Below are positions 11,289-22,388 of a stretch of DNA of 64,000 bases, piece by piece (positions within the stretch are counted from its first letter, which is position 1; each line of letters begins with the position of its first letter). Under the pieces are notes generated by a model. That model was not told the DNA's origin and did not search any database. It saw nothing but the letters and a program-made list of their open reading frames with translations. Position numbers and translations under genes: made by a program. The stretch comes from Pseudocercospora fijiensis CIRAD86 (lineage: Eukaryota; Ascomycota; Dothideomycetes; Mycosphaerellales; Mycosphaerellaceae): the NCBI RefSeq assembly GCF_000340215.1, contig NW_006921535.1:3830596-3894595 (forward strand), written 5' to 3'.

Positions 11289-13770
11289 TTATGCAGCAGC
11301 CTCTGCCTCCTGGCCAACATTGCTCGCCCTCCTGTGCTCCTTAAACTCGGCATTGTACTGCTTCTCCTCCTTGCCGCTATGCACGGCTCCTGCCACGTAA
11401 TTGGCAGTGGACTTGTCGTTATTGGTAGTGAAGAATGCGAGAATGAGAGCAGATCCAGAGAAAGCCAGGGAAACAAGGAACACCGTCTTCGCCGCGTCTC
11501 TGAACGCCTCTCGATATGGTTCTTGGACTGCAGCTCGAATAGCGGGCGTGATTCCTGGCACGGCGGAGTACTGGCCCTTGTTTCCAAGCGCATCGATCAG
11601 AGCAGGCAGGGCACTCTGTGACAGTCCCATGTTTGTCGCGACGGGAGCAACATATTGCTTGGTCGTCACAGTCAATCGATTGTTCAAGGTCGCAGTATAC
11701 ACTGCTGTCGCGATGGCCGAGACGAAATTTCTCATACTTCCCGTCAATCCACCACCTTGGCCAATCTCTTCTTGCGAGCGGAGTGAGAAAGTAGCAGTGG
11801 TTGTTGCGAGAGCTTCGACCAGACCCATCGCGAAAGCGCCGACGACCAAGAGTCCTTCCGTTTGGGCGCGATTGTCGATGTTGGAAGCCACAGAAGTGAG
11901 GAAAGCGCAGCCGACCACAGCGGAGCCTACCATTCCCCATTTGGGTCCTGTCACCCATTCCAAGAATCCGTGACACATCTACGAGGCATTAGCACTAATT
12001 CGAACAAGAACGAAGAGGCCGATGCTTACCTGAGCAAAGACGAAACCCATGGGAGCAAGGCCGGCCTGGGTACCGACATCATACATGCTGATTTCACCTC
12101 GACCGTAATAGATGACTGTTACGACCTGTGGGAACACGAGCGAGAAGCCGTAATAGACACCCGCGGCTAGTCCGTTGTTGACTGCCGCAGACATGAATCC
12201 TGGGTAGCGAACACATTAGCTCCTGCCATGGCCATTTCTCTGGGAGATATTCGGGCGATGCATACTGATGTTTTTGAATAGATGGATCGGCAGATATGGT
12301 TGCTTTCCACGTTTGTGAATGAAGATCTCGTACGCCGGCAGGATGACTGCGAGGGTGATGGCTCCAATGACCATTGTTGCGATCACATGAGCAGAGCTCC
12401 AGGGGTATCTGGAGGCTGTCAGCAAGCGGTCGCTGTACGCCATCTCCGAATGTGCCCAGACAAAGTCAGATTGGTTGTCAAGGTATACTCACAGAACACC
12501 TCCCCAGTTCAATCCGAAGATGAAGATGCAGAGTCCGCCGCTGAACAGCAGGAGACCGATCCAATCGAAGTGTAGAAGGAGATCTCTCGCCAGCCTCTTT
12601 CGATGCAGCATGCTGAAGGTCGGTGGGTCTGTGCAGTCCTCTCATCAGTATCGACCTCTTCCTACTCGGCAGGGCTGCTTACGATAGAAAATATACCAAG
12701 CAATCATGCTTGTCGCGTTAATAGCGATCAAGAGGTAATAGCAGTTGCGCCAGCCGCCAGGGTAAGTCTGAAGAGAGTAGGCCACTCGAGCGGCGAGTGG
12801 ACTTGTTGGCGTGGTCATGGCGTAACAGTACGAATTGGCAAGATATCTGGAGGTCTCCATGTCAGCACTTGTCCCATCTTCGCATTCTCCTCAGGCCCAC
12901 CTGAACTTCATTGGCACAATCTCTGCGACTACCCAGAAGAAGGACTGCTGAAACGCCACAGCAATACCAATCAACACCTGCGACGCGATGAGCGTGTTGA
13001 CGCTGTTAGCAGTCGCGCCAACAATGCTGCCAATCAATGCCAGCCCAGATCCAAAGACGAAGAACCTGCCAATCATCAGAGAACGCCAACGACTTTCAAA
13101 TGTTGTTGGAGAGTTACCATCTTCGTCCCAGGATATCCGACAAAGAACCAACTAGCAGGAAGAAGACAGCACCACAGGTGATATTCGCGAGCGACACCCA
13201 GTTGATGTTTGGTGAAGGACCAATCTCAGCGTTGATGTCTTGCAGAATCGGGGCAATCAAACCAAAGCCTGGTGTCCAACATCCATCAGTGTTTGTTCTC
13301 CTAGGGACCAGCACATGCGCGCTCACCTCCTATGCCTCCCATGAATGCCATTCCTGTGGCAAAGAGCGTGCCGATGAAGTTGACCGATAGCCAATAGCTT
13401 TGATCGATCTTGTCTGCATCGCGCCCACGAGCGACATCCGCTCTATCGTCGTCGGCTCGATGGTCGGTCCTGCCTGGGTCATGGGTACTGATTTGGTGCG
13501 CGAGGTCGGTATCCTCGACCTTCTCGTCGGAGCTCCTGTGACTCCGAGCGTGTTTGTCAGAATCTATACTACAGGGTTTCTATGTGTATAGCACAAGTTG
13601 TACTCAGACACGGGCCCGAAGTCGAACACCCTAGAACGAGGAAATGGCTCATACAAGTACCTACCGTCGATCACACTCTCAAAACTATGGTAATTGCTAT
13701 TTGGAACATTCCTCTCCCGTTCTCCTCTCGATGGACAGGTTCGGACATTATTGCTGCAATAGCGAATCAT
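11289..13770 (-). CDS. MFS transporter, TRI12 / siderophore-efflux type, nine exons
   Basis: A 14-transmembrane major facilitator of the fungal TRI12 family (trichothecene efflux and siderophore-iron transporters). Exons on the minus strand: 13770-13665, 13563-13327, 13268-13118, 13065-12901, 12846-12683, 12628-12493, 12408-12266, 12199-12030 and 11978-11289; the eight introns are 51-101 bp, all GT-AG, and all restore frame. The product is about 653 residues. Visible features are SYWLSVNFIGT and GFGLIAPILQDIN in TM1, the MFS motif-A region GSLSDILGRRW, PMKFRYLANSYCY, GWRNCYYLLI, HPPTFSMLHRKR and FDWIGLLLFSGG, ending with an acidic/basic cytosolic tail. The substrate is not readable. The first exon and start Met are uncertain because this family has variable N-termini; everything from exon 2 on is well supported. 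Confidence 0.88.
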
Positions 13771-14713
13771 GAATCCTCTTGAATCCCAAGCTCTCCATCT
13801 GTTCGTCGTGGTACTGGAAACTCTATTGGCAGTTGTCCAATTCGTGAAAGATTGACGTCTGGGGGAGTTGAAACGCAAAATGACGCTGTCTCCAGGCACG
13901 ACTTGACGATCTCCCCCATTCTTGACAAGACGGAGCGACCAGACCGAGCTGGAGACGATCGACACGGCACGCCTCGGTTCTTGCTTTTTGGGAATCTGGA
14001 GCACCCATGGGGTAGAAGTACAGTATGATGATGCTATCGACACGAGGTCATGCGAGCACACATTGCTTATGCCCATTATATAAGTCTGCCTGTGGCTCAG
14101 CCTAATAATGACGACGAAGAGCTTCTCGGATCATGAAATTGCGGGACATCGGTGAGAGGGATGATGCTTTGCATTGAGCTGCTGAAGCCCAAGATGTCAT
14201 ACAAAATCCTAATGCAGCTGCTGAAAATGTCTTGCGTGTGCGTGCAGTGCTTACTACATAGCCGGCTGCGATTTTGCAATACCCGGTGCGATGCCTGCGT
14301 GGTCGCTGAATGAGTTGGCCTGCTTTTCAAAACAGTCGTGTATTCACACTGGTGAAGGAGGTAGAGAGCGCTCTGATGGCGGCACTGTGGGAGCACTGTA
14401 TGCCGAAGATACTAGTATACTGCGACAGCATCGAAATGAGTCTCAAAAGGCAGTCTGAGGGGAAAATAGCAGGCCATAGGTCGGTATGATACGTGGTATT
14501 GTCGACAAGCAGACCCAAAACCAAGAAACCAAACCAAACCACCTGGTTGCAGTCATGGTTTTCCGCACCTCAGCTAGCGCCCGAGAAGCCGCAACCAATC
14601 ACAACTGCGTATGAAGTGCTCTCCAGCTTCACGAACCACGCTTTCCTTCTCCTCACCGACAGCAATGTAGTCGCTCTGGATCGAAGACCGTCTGGTCTTC
14701 TGCAATACAGGAA
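13771..14713. promoter_or_regulatory. Divergent intergenic region between the MFS transporter and NPR2
   Basis: About 940 bp that must hold the promoters of both divergent genes and perhaps an upstream extension of transporter exon 1 (the frame stays open to 14076 on the minus strand). No motif was recognised with confidence. Confidence 0.45.
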
Positions 14714-16213
14714 ATGCTGAAAGCCGTCTTCTACGCGCGATTTCATCCCGGTCGAGGTCCTTCTGTGATCCACCAATACCCAAACAATACCATTCGAGCC
14801 ACGCCTGGCCACGAACCTCTGTTCCCATGGAGCGACATCTCTTCCTATATAATCCCACCGTACGATCTATGCAACCAGCCAATGTCAATATGCACCAATG
14901 GCTATAGGATCATTGCATATCCTGTCTCCCTTGAGCACGAAGAGTACCACAGGAACCGATTCACATTCAATGTCTGCTTCGTGCTTGCAGAGGATGAGGA
15001 CGCGCATCCTTGGCAGCAAGTAGCTCGGAAGACTGCGAGGTTCTTCACAGAAATGGAGTGGGATGACTGCATGCTTCAGAAAGAAGAGGATTCGGTCGGT
15101 CTTGTCTGGGCTGGCGAGGAGGGGTATCCGAGACGAGACGGAGGTACAGATGTTGGTAAGGTCTATGGTCTCTTGGAGAGTATTGTCGAGGATTTGAACA
15201 AGTATGGAGAAACTTGTGTCAGGATTGACGGCGTGCACATCTTGAATCTAAGACTTGAGTATCCAAAGGAGTACGCGAAAGATGCTCCGGACAGGATACG
15301 CGCTTGGGACGTGCCTTTACTGGTGAGGAGCGTGCCATCACAGGGCGAGTGGACTTGGGACCTCACTCTTGTCCGAATCTACGACTTCATAGATGGGATA
15401 AAGCACGTGCAGAAGATTGCTGAACTAGCCGACGTGGAAGTAAAGCTAGTCAAACGAGCTGTAAAAGAGCTGGTGCATCACGGCAAGGCCATTCTGCTCG
15501 ATATTTTCCACTTCCAAGCAATCTATGCATGCACGGACGAAATGGTTTACCTTTTGGGAGACCCTGAGCTTCAAGACGAATGTAGAAGATACGTTGCAAC
15601 GTCGCCACCTACAAAAGGCACGAACGCAAGTGTCGCTTCTTCGTCGGTGAACGGAGCTGCGCAAGATGGCATATCAACCCGGGAAGAAATCGTGGACTTG
15701 TACAGCACGCTGTCACCTGGCCTCATTCTTTCGGACTTTTGTCTAACCAGCAAGGACGAGCTCGCATGCATAGACATCCGCCGCTTTATAACCTTTGGTA
15801 TTATCAAAGGCTTTCTCCGGCGCATACATAAGTATGCTCTAGCCATGGAGCGCAGACCAGCATCACCTGTCTCCACCCGCTCCAACAAGCAGTCTTCGGG
15901 CTCCAATAGCCGCAGATCAAGGCTTCCGAGGTCTGGCGATGATGCAGTGAGGGACTTTGAAAGGGCATGGCGGAAAGCTGCTCTGACTAGTGGATGGGCT
16001 ACACCACCTTCGGGGCCACATCCGGCGAGTCTAGGCAAGAGTTACAAGAGTGCGGATCGGGTCAGAAGTGAGGAAGATGAGAAGTTACGATCTTTCCTAG
16101 ATGGACAGCATTGTATGGACCAGATATGTGTCGAGATGAGGATGAGTGAGAAGAAAATTTTGGAGAGGTTGAGGAGTGGGAGACTTGGCGAGGTGATTCT
16201 GTTTAACAAGTGA
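14714..16213 (+). CDS. NPR2: Nitrogen permease regulator 2 (GATOR1/SEACIT subunit)
   Basis: Npr2 pairs with Npr3 in SEACIT (GATOR1), which restrains TORC1 at the vacuole when amino acids are scarce. The single-exon 499-residue frame opens with the family longin-type start LKAVFYARFHPGRGPSVIHQYP, followed by FPWSDISSYIIPPYDLCNQP and the conserved NRFTFNVCFVLAEDE block. The middle contains WDLTLVRIYDFIDGIKHVQKIAELADVE, and the C-terminal part has RRFITFGIIKGFLRRIHKYA and closes with a winged-helix-like HCMDQICVEMRMSEKKILERL. A Ser/Arg-rich insert (~375-440) is probably disordered and phosphorylatable. The length matches other fungal Npr2. The ATG at 14714 begins exactly at the family start. Confidence 0.93.
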   Translation: MLKAVFYARFHPGRGPSVIHQYPNNTIRATPGHEPLFPWSDISSYIIPPYDLCNQPMSICTNGYRIIAYPVSLEHEEYHRNRFTFNVCFVLAEDEDAHPWQQVARKTARFFTEMEWDDCMLQKEEDSVGLVWAGEEGYPRRDGGTDVGKVYGLLESIVEDLNKYGETCVRIDGVHILNLRLEYPKEYAKDAPDRIRAWDVPLLVRSVPSQGEWTWDLTLVRIYDFIDGIKHVQKIAELADVEVKLVKRAVKELVHHGKAILLDIFHFQAIYACTDEMVYLLGDPELQDECRRYVATSPPTKGTNASVASSSVNGAAQDGISTREEIVDLYSTLSPGLILSDFCLTSKDELACIDIRRFITFGIIKGFLRRIHKYALAMERRPASPVSTRSNKQSSGSNSRRSRLPRSGDDAVRDFERAWRKAALTSGWATPPSGPHPASLGKSYKSADRVRSEEDEKLRSFLDGQHCMDQICVEMRMSEKKILERLRSGRLGEVILFNK

Positions 16214-16640
16214 ACGTGATAAGACATTTCGCTGCCACATTATTTGAACGTGGTCAATGTTGCGAACCAGACACAGCAAGACGTCCCCTTCGAGGCTGCC
16301 TGTGAAGACTTACGCGCCTGCAAGCCTAGATTTGCCTTTGCGCGCGAGGTGCTCCAAAGTCTTCTCAATCGAGCGTGTTTGCCATAGAAGTGTGGGTGCC
16401 TGGTGGTAGTGATAGATGGTGGCGTTCGTGAAAGAGCGCGCCTGCCACAACCATGTTTGACTTTGAGAAACAGCTGACCAATAGAAAAGTGGGGACGTGC
16501 TCAGCCTCACATGACGCTGAAGGCAGGCAGACATACAGACTTGCGTGGCCAGTCTCCCTACACTCTTCACCTACCACAATCTCTCCTTTCCTTTGTACAA
16601 TACCTTTCGAACGCACGCGAACGACGCACGAACAGCCAAC
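16214..16640. other. Intergenic region
   Basis: 427 bp with the NPR2 3' end and the promoter and 5' leader of the membrane protein gene. In-frame codons upstream of 16641 are open but lack an ATG. Nothing else seen. Confidence 0.45.
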
Positions 16641-17909
16641 ATGTCGGGTGTCCACGGACACGTAATCGGCCACCTCGCTCGTCGAGGCTATGACGCTGCG
16701 CAAGCCTACTTCCACGAGGTCAGGGTCAGCGCAGAGCAGATGGCACAACTTCAGCAAGATGCAGAGCTTTACGAACAGGCCGGTCCAGCAATGGAGATCA
16801 AGCCATACGAGATGTTGCCGGTCCTCATCACCGCCTTTTTGACCATTCTGTTGGTCGCCTCAATAAAGTACACGCTCGGTGAGGTCGTGGCTTCTCTGGC
16901 TATGATTGAATCACCCACCTCGACCGCAATCATCGAAGACAAGCCACCAGCATACAAGTACGCCGATGAGCCAGATGCGCCACTTGAGAAAGAGGGTCTG
17001 CTTCCCGCAGAGGCAGAGGCAGATAAGGACGTCGAGATCACTTTGATTCCAAACAAACCTATCACATCCAGCATTAGGGCGACAATGGGACATGTGACAC
17101 GCATTGGAGGCTTCCGCGCCCAATGGAGAGGTGCTGGCGTTTCATTCATCTATCACTTTATGCACAGCGCTCTGGTTAACCTGATTGCTGTATTCCTTGG
17201 ATTCAGCTTCCTTGGACATGCTCTGGTATACGTCTTTGTCTCTGTCGGTCTCGCTCGCATCCACATGGCATGGACTCATGCGATGATCTCGCAGCCATCT
17301 TCGAAACCATTCTGGCGCCGCCTGGTCGCACGCACGCAGTGCAAGGCACTTCTCCTGCCAAGTTTCGTCTTCGCTTTGGCCCAGCAGGCAACTTTCGTCC
17401 TTCCAATGATTGTGGCTTTCGCACTGGGTCTTCCAGAGATCAACAGGGATCACGTCATGGAGGCCGCTCACAAGCACGACTGCAGCAAGCTCATGTTCAC
17501 TGGTCTGCGGTTCTTGGCTGTGCCAGCAACCTTCCTCTTCGTCGCCTTTGCAGTTTTGCTCCCAGCAACCGTCACTCTTACCCGCATTGAAGCTCTCCTT
17601 CTCCCAGAGGAGCACGAGACCATTGTGCCATTCGACCGCCAGGCAATTGTTGGCGATGTTGACATGCAGGCACGCGGCAGCGCCAAGCTCATCTTCATGC
17701 AAGCATGGCGCTCATTTGACCGCGCTGCTCGATGGAGATTGATCAAGCTTTATGTCAAGATGGCATTTATTCAAATCGGCATCATCTTCATCAGCGCACA
17801 CCTCATGGTCGCGGAGGTCTATATCATTGGTGGCGAGCGTCTCGGGATCTTTGTGAAGAGTGCTGCTGCACAGCTCAAGCTGGCTGCCATTGAAGCACGC
17901 CAGCAGTAG
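16641..17909 (+). CDS. Conserved fungal multi-pass membrane protein
   Basis: The family is widespread in Pezizomycotina and often carries the unsupported database label 'ubiquitin carrier protein'; nothing in the sequence supports that function. The ATG at 16641 has an excellent context (AGCCAACATGTC), giving 422 residues. About six hydrophobic segments are visible: LPVLITAFLTILLVASIKYT near 60, HSALVNLIAVFLGFSFLGHALVYVFVSVG near 180-210, LLLPSFVFALAQQATFVLPMIVAFALG near 240-265, FLAVPATFLFVAFAVLLPATVTL near 295-315, and AFIQIGIIFISAHLMVAEVYII near 375-400. An acidic linker (~90-145) follows the first segment. The protein is intronless and ends with a short amphipathic helix. The function is unknown. 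Confidence 0.85.
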   Translation: MSGVHGHVIGHLARRGYDAAQAYFHEVRVSAEQMAQLQQDAELYEQAGPAMEIKPYEMLPVLITAFLTILLVASIKYTLGEVVASLAMIESPTSTAIIEDKPPAYKYADEPDAPLEKEGLLPAEAEADKDVEITLIPNKPITSSIRATMGHVTRIGGFRAQWRGAGVSFIYHFMHSALVNLIAVFLGFSFLGHALVYVFVSVGLARIHMAWTHAMISQPSSKPFWRRLVARTQCKALLLPSFVFALAQQATFVLPMIVAFALGLPEINRDHVMEAAHKHDCSKLMFTGLRFLAVPATFLFVAFAVLLPATVTLTRIEALLLPEEHETIVPFDRQAIVGDVDMQARGSAKLIFMQAWRSFDRAARWRLIKLYVKMAFIQIGIIFISAHLMVAEVYIIGGERLGIFVKSAAAQLKLAAIEARQQ

Positions 17910-19077
17910 AGTTTTACCAGGTGTGGGAGGGACAGGTAATTGACAAGCAAGGCCTGAGAAGGACAATATAGTGGATCGCAGTATAAGGTAGCGGCGCTGT
18001 TAGGACGAGGGTTAGTCTGTATATTAGTATATTAGTCAAGCCAACACAATGTTCACTGATTCTCCTTCCTCTCTTCTGCGTCAGGGCATTTGGGCATGTG
18101 CCGATGTGCTCAATCCTGCAGCGTGCGTCTCAGCACGGCCTCTGCCGTTGATGGCACCCAGCCTGCAACGAATACTATGATCTGATTGCGTGTAATCCTG
18201 TCGTTGGATCAGGGTCTCTGCAATGCCAGATCACTCACATATGCAAGCAATCTCGGGGTCTCGCCGGCCTCCTCAGCCACGGGTTTCAGCTTCGCAACAT
18301 CACGAGTCGCAGAGGGAGAAAGCACATGTAACGAGCCCATTTCTTGCGACATTCGGACCTGCTCACTCTGCCAATGGCGTCGATCGACTTCCGGTCGAGG
18401 AATACAATAGACGTCTATGGCGCCTCCGAGTCCCACGGCAGACTCAGTGTGTCTTGCTCGCGACAGCACCATTCTCAAACGCTGGTGCAGCTGCACCTGC
18501 CCTTGCTACTTCGCCCATGTGCTTCCAGAAGTAGCATGATGTCCTCTAGAGTGCAGGAATCAGGACATAGAGTTGTGTCACTCGCGCTGTGTCGAGCACA
18601 TTCACGATCATGCTTTGGACCCGGAATGGCATCACAGCCAGAAGCAGCTTCTCACACTTACAACGGCTTTCTCGGGTCTAGCGATCACTTACCAAAAGAG
18701 TACTTCTGGAGACGATTTCAAACATTAGCTGCCTCTCTTACGGTCCACATTCGCCTTGGGTAGCAATTCTGAGCGCCATCGTTCAGCAGGCCAGTATGTT
18801 CCAGATTCCGATTATAGCACAGAGCTGCTTCGGAGGCTACCGCTGAGAGCTCGGACATGTAAGGAGTCGACGTTGCAGAATCGAATCATAGCACATTCAC
18901 ACCACGCTCGGACAGGAGATCTGTAGGTATAAGATTGTTCCATGCGCTGAAGTTCTCTAGACCTTCCCAAGCCACCAAGGCCAATCTTTTATTCTGTACT
19001 TGCGATCTTAGATTTCATTGAATTTCCATCCTGCGTTTAGAGTCGATCCTCAACAACAGCTTCGATCAACATTCACG
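17910..19077. other. 1.17-kb intergenic region
   Basis: Several short overlapping frames occur on both strands (for example 18223-18534 and 18344-18763, plus) but none has a recognisable motif or splice pattern. The right end must contain the promoter of the glycine-rich secreted protein gene. Confidence 0.45.
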
Positions 19078-20502
19078 ATGCGGGCCTTCGTGAATTTGAC
19101 GTTTGCCTCAATGGCACTGGCTGCCGCAATTCCTGATCCAAATCTTGGCAATGAAAAGAGGAAGAATGCTCTTTCTTGGGGTTTCCACAACAAGGGCGTC
19201 CAAGGAGGAGAGTCCGCTGGTGGTTATGGCGAGGGAGGTGAGGGAGCAAGCGCTTCTGGTGGTGAGTATACATCCATTGGCTTGCAGAGACTGGCGACTA
19301 ACACGATCCAGGCGTAGGAGGGGGAGCGTCAGGCGGCGTCAATGGCGGTAAGCATGAGCAGCTCTGCTCTTATACACCAATGATCTGGCAACTGATACGA
19401 TCCAGGCGCAGGAGGAGTGCCAGGCGGCGCCAATGGAGGTAAGCATGAGCAGCTCTTCTCTTTTACACCAATGACTGATGATTGAAGGCGCTGGAGCTGG
19501 CATCAATGGCAATGGTGGAGGTGGATTCTCCCTCGGCCTCCCTCTGGGCGGTTCTGTCTCCTTAGGCGCGGGCGGAGATAGCGGCGTTTCGATATCGCTT
19601 CCTGGCATTGGTGGTGGTCTTAACGCTGGGTAGGCTTTCCCTTGGTTCAGGCTTCGTTTCGCTAACATTGGAATAGAGGAGGTGTATCTTTGGGAGGTGG
19701 ACTTGGGTAATAAACAGTCTCCTTTCTGCTCACGTGATCTATACTGACTTGGCGACAGCGGTGGTTCAGGCATAGGCGCAGGCATAGGCGCAGGCATTGG
19801 GTATGGATTCCTTGCCATCGCTCACATAGATTGCTCGCTGATATCAATACAGGGGCGACGCCGGCGCAGGCGCTGGACTCAATGGTGGTGGCCAAGTCGG
19901 TGGAGGAGGACAAGTCGGTGGAGGAGGAGAAGTGGGAGGTGGTCTGGGCGGAGGGTAAGCTCATTGCACCACTACATATGTAGTACATGCCACTGATGTT
20001 AAAGCAGTGCTGGCGGGAGCATTGGAGGCGGGGCAGGTATTGGTGGACAAGGCAGGTAAGCAGAAAGCGACATGTCGAAAGTTCGGCACACGGTGTTGAC
20101 TCTCGGTAGTGGAAGTGGATCTGGCTCGATTGGGTAAGTACCGATGTCTTTCGACCGGACAAATAACAGCTCATTGACCTTTGAAATAGAGGTGGTGCAA
20201 ACGGATACGGCAGCCCACCACAAGCATCGGGCAGCAGCGGTTCCTCGCCTCCCTCACAAGGCGAAAGTCCACCCACATCACCAACAGGCAACGACAGCCC
20301 TCCAGGATATGGAAGCTCTGGCTCTGACTCGAGTCCTCCTGCGCCAAGCTCGAGCGACAACCCAACAAGCCCTGTAGACAATGGAGGTAGCGGCGGTGAA
20401 GGAAGCTCACCTCCAGGATATGGCGGAGACTCTGGTGGTGGCACAGAGACATCGCCAACCAGTGGAAGCGGTGGAAGTCCAGCTGGATATTCCAAGAATT
20501 GA
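19078..20502 (+). CDS. Secreted glycine-rich protein encoded by ten mini-exons
   Basis: No family assigned. The ATG at 19078 begins a signal peptide (MRAFVNLTFASMALAAA), with an EKRK Kex2-like site soon after. Exons: 19078-19261, 19312-19347, 19406-19438, 19488-19629, 19677-19706, 19759-19800, 19853-19954, 20008-20055, 20110-20133 and 20190-20502. All nine introns (48-58 bp) are GT-AG, and the frame stays open to TGA at 20500-20502, giving 317 residues. The body is Gly-rich (GGVNGG, GIGAGIGAGIG and GGGGQVGGGGEVGGG runs). The last exon encodes a Ser/Pro/Gly tail with PPGYG repeats and a final AGYSKN. Eight of the nine introns fall inside a Gly codon and one inside Ser. Exons 2-3 and introns 2-3 are copies of one unit. 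This looks like a cell-wall or extracellular protein. A wrong junction at one or two mini-exons is possible. Confidence 0.8.
19312..19487 (+). repeat. Tandem duplication of an exon plus its intron
   Basis: Exon 2 with intron 2 (19312-19405) and exon 3 with intron 3 (19406-19487) are two copies of one unit. Both introns begin GTAAGCATGAGCAGCTCT-like and share TACACCAATGA. The 3' end of intron 2 (CTGATACGATCCAG) instead matches the 3' end of intron 1 (CTAACACGATCCAG). The exons encode GVGGGASGGVNG-like and GAGGVPGGANG-like units. Confidence 0.8.
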
Positions 20503-21175
20503 TTGGGGTCGAGAAGGTTGTAAACATAATGTAACATCAACAACGCATCACATAGCACACTCCTTTGGACGACTTAATGAACGAAAGATGCTTTTACGCT
20601 CGCTTGGCTGTCGATGCTTCAGCCCTATCACCTTCCAAGAGTGTCGAAATTGTTGACACCGCGTGTTGCCTTCGCTCCAGAGCTTGTGAATGTTTGTGAG
20701 AAGATGTCGCTTAAGGAGATCAGATGGCATTTCTCCAGAATTGCAATAATAGACAGCCAGGTGCCAAGTCTCCAATTTACCTTACTCGACACAAGGCTAC
20801 CAGTCCAGTGCCGGTCTTCTTGCGCAACAAAACATGGCCTTGGCATGGCTTGCTACACCGGTCCATCGAAGCATGTCCACGCGATCTGCAGTGTACTCTG
20901 CCCGGGTCGGGTTATTGAGGCTCAAAACGGTCGATGGCTGGCTTGGCGGAAGACAGCCATTGGCTTGGAGTGGCCAATGCGGCTTGAATGTAGTATTGTG
21001 GCTTGAAGCTGAAAGCTACAGGAGGATAGGAAGCTGTTTATGGTAGTTGTGGTCTCTCTCAGGTAGCGACGTCTTTTGGGGAGGGGAAGATGTATTTAAA
21101 GGTGATGACGGAAGGACGCGTGAAAAGTGGGCTCGCGCGACTTCACCTTGTGTCTGATCGTTGTCCGCAGCAAAG
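20503..21175. other. Intergenic region between two secreted-protein genes
   Basis: 673 bp. A minus-strand frame at 20628-20846 and a plus frame at 20614-21006 look like chance. The right end holds the promoter of the cysteine-rich protein gene, with TATTTAAA near 21092. Confidence 0.45.
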
Positions 21176-22388
21176 ATGTATCAAGCTTGGATTTGGTTGT
21201 TTGGTCTTGTCGCATGCGTGGTCGCTGAGGAGGAGGAGGAAGTCAGAGCGAAGACATCTTGGGCAGATCGAGGTGAAGAACCTTTTGGTGCTGTTTTGCT
21301 TCCCAGAGATCTTCTTGAGCGACAGTATACCTGCGATGCTGGATATGGACTTTGCAGTAGTGGATCTTGTTGTCCGACGAACGCTGGCTGCTGTGGGCAA
21401 GGATGCATTGATCGAGCTGTACGTTGCCGAACACTCATTTTGCTTGACAATGCGCTGATTCGACCAGAATGTGTGCTGCTACGGATACGTCTGTCCACCC
21501 GGTAGGTCATCTTTCCGTATCCACAGTCAGGAATGGCTGATCGATGTATCTCAGGCTCGAGGTGCTGTGGGACATCGGTAAGACAACAATGTTTTGAGAG
21601 CACCCCAATGTCTGAGACATTCGCTGACCTTCGAGTCATTGCTTTTCAGGGATACTGCAAACCTCCTGGGTGGGGATGTTGTGGTAGCCAGGGCCAGATC
21701 TACCCTCTAGATGGATCGCAGTGCTGCTCTGATGGAAACCACTGCCCTCCTGGAAGCCGCTGTGTGAGATGTTCGGACGACGTAAGCGAGATCTGCTGTC
21801 GTGGATCGTCTGGACTCTTCACGGCCACCTATGCAACCGACGTCGCAACCTTGACGTATTCTTCTGCCGACGAAGCTACCACGAGCTATTCAACGTATAC
21901 CAGTGAGTATGCAAAGTATAGCTACTCGTACAGCTACTACTACAGCGTCTATGTCTGGTGGTGAGTGGAACGCGAATCGCGAGATAGGAGGAGTTTTGTA
22001 CTGACCTTGCGTGAATTTTGGCAGGTACATCTCGTACTATCCTTCATATACGCCGACCGCGTCGACTACTGTCACGACCACGACGACAATCTCAGCGTAC
22101 GTGACAAACTCTGCCGATGCCGAAAGCTCGTTTGCGGAGATCACGAGCTCGATTGCGTCGGATGCGAGCTGGACCGCGAGTTTCAATTCTGATCTGGCGA
22201 CGATCCTTGCAAGTGCCAGCAGTTCCCTTGAGTCTGTGAGCAGTGCCCTCAGTATCACTGGCGGGAGTGGAGGCAGTTCCAGCGGCGGAGGAGGAGCTTC
22301 GGCAGCAAGTTCTTGGAACGCCAATGTCCTGGGCGTACTCTTCGGCGTTTTTGCGATCGTGGTTGGAATGCTCGCAATCGCGTTGTAA
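21176..22388 (+). CDS. Secreted cysteine-rich protein with a GPI-anchor-type C-terminus
   Basis: Five exons: 21176-21418, 21468-21501, 21555-21577, 21650-21960 and 22025-22388, all GT-AG, giving 324 residues. Residues 1-18 are a signal peptide (MYQAWIWLFGLVACVVAE), followed by an acidic propeptide-like stretch with possible KR/R sites. Residues ~67-170 form a Cys-rich ectodomain with repeated CC pairs (CPTNAGCCGQGC, VCCYGYVC, RCCGTSGYC, GWGCCGSQ, QCCSDGNHCPPGSRC, ICCRG). A Tyr/Ser/Thr-rich linker follows. The tail is SGGSSSGGGGASAASSWN followed by a ~24-residue hydrophobic end (VLGVLFGVFAIVVGMLAIAL), the standard layout of a GPI signal. Two exons are only 34 and 23 bp. It is expected at the plasma membrane or cell wall. 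The Cys pattern resembles knottin or chitin-binding modules, but I do not assign one. Confidence 0.85.

Noticed and set aside
11401..11973. Plus-strand 190-residue frame
   Set aside because: It is the exact antisense of the last transporter exon, whose coding potential is clear.
13564..14076. Separate 170-residue minus-strand gene
   Set aside because: Its right half is low-information sequence, and part of its frame serves as the likely first exon of the MFS transporter.
18223..18763. Overlapping plus-strand frames between the membrane protein and the glycine-rich gene
   Set aside because: Overlapping frames without motif, splice sites or compositional support.
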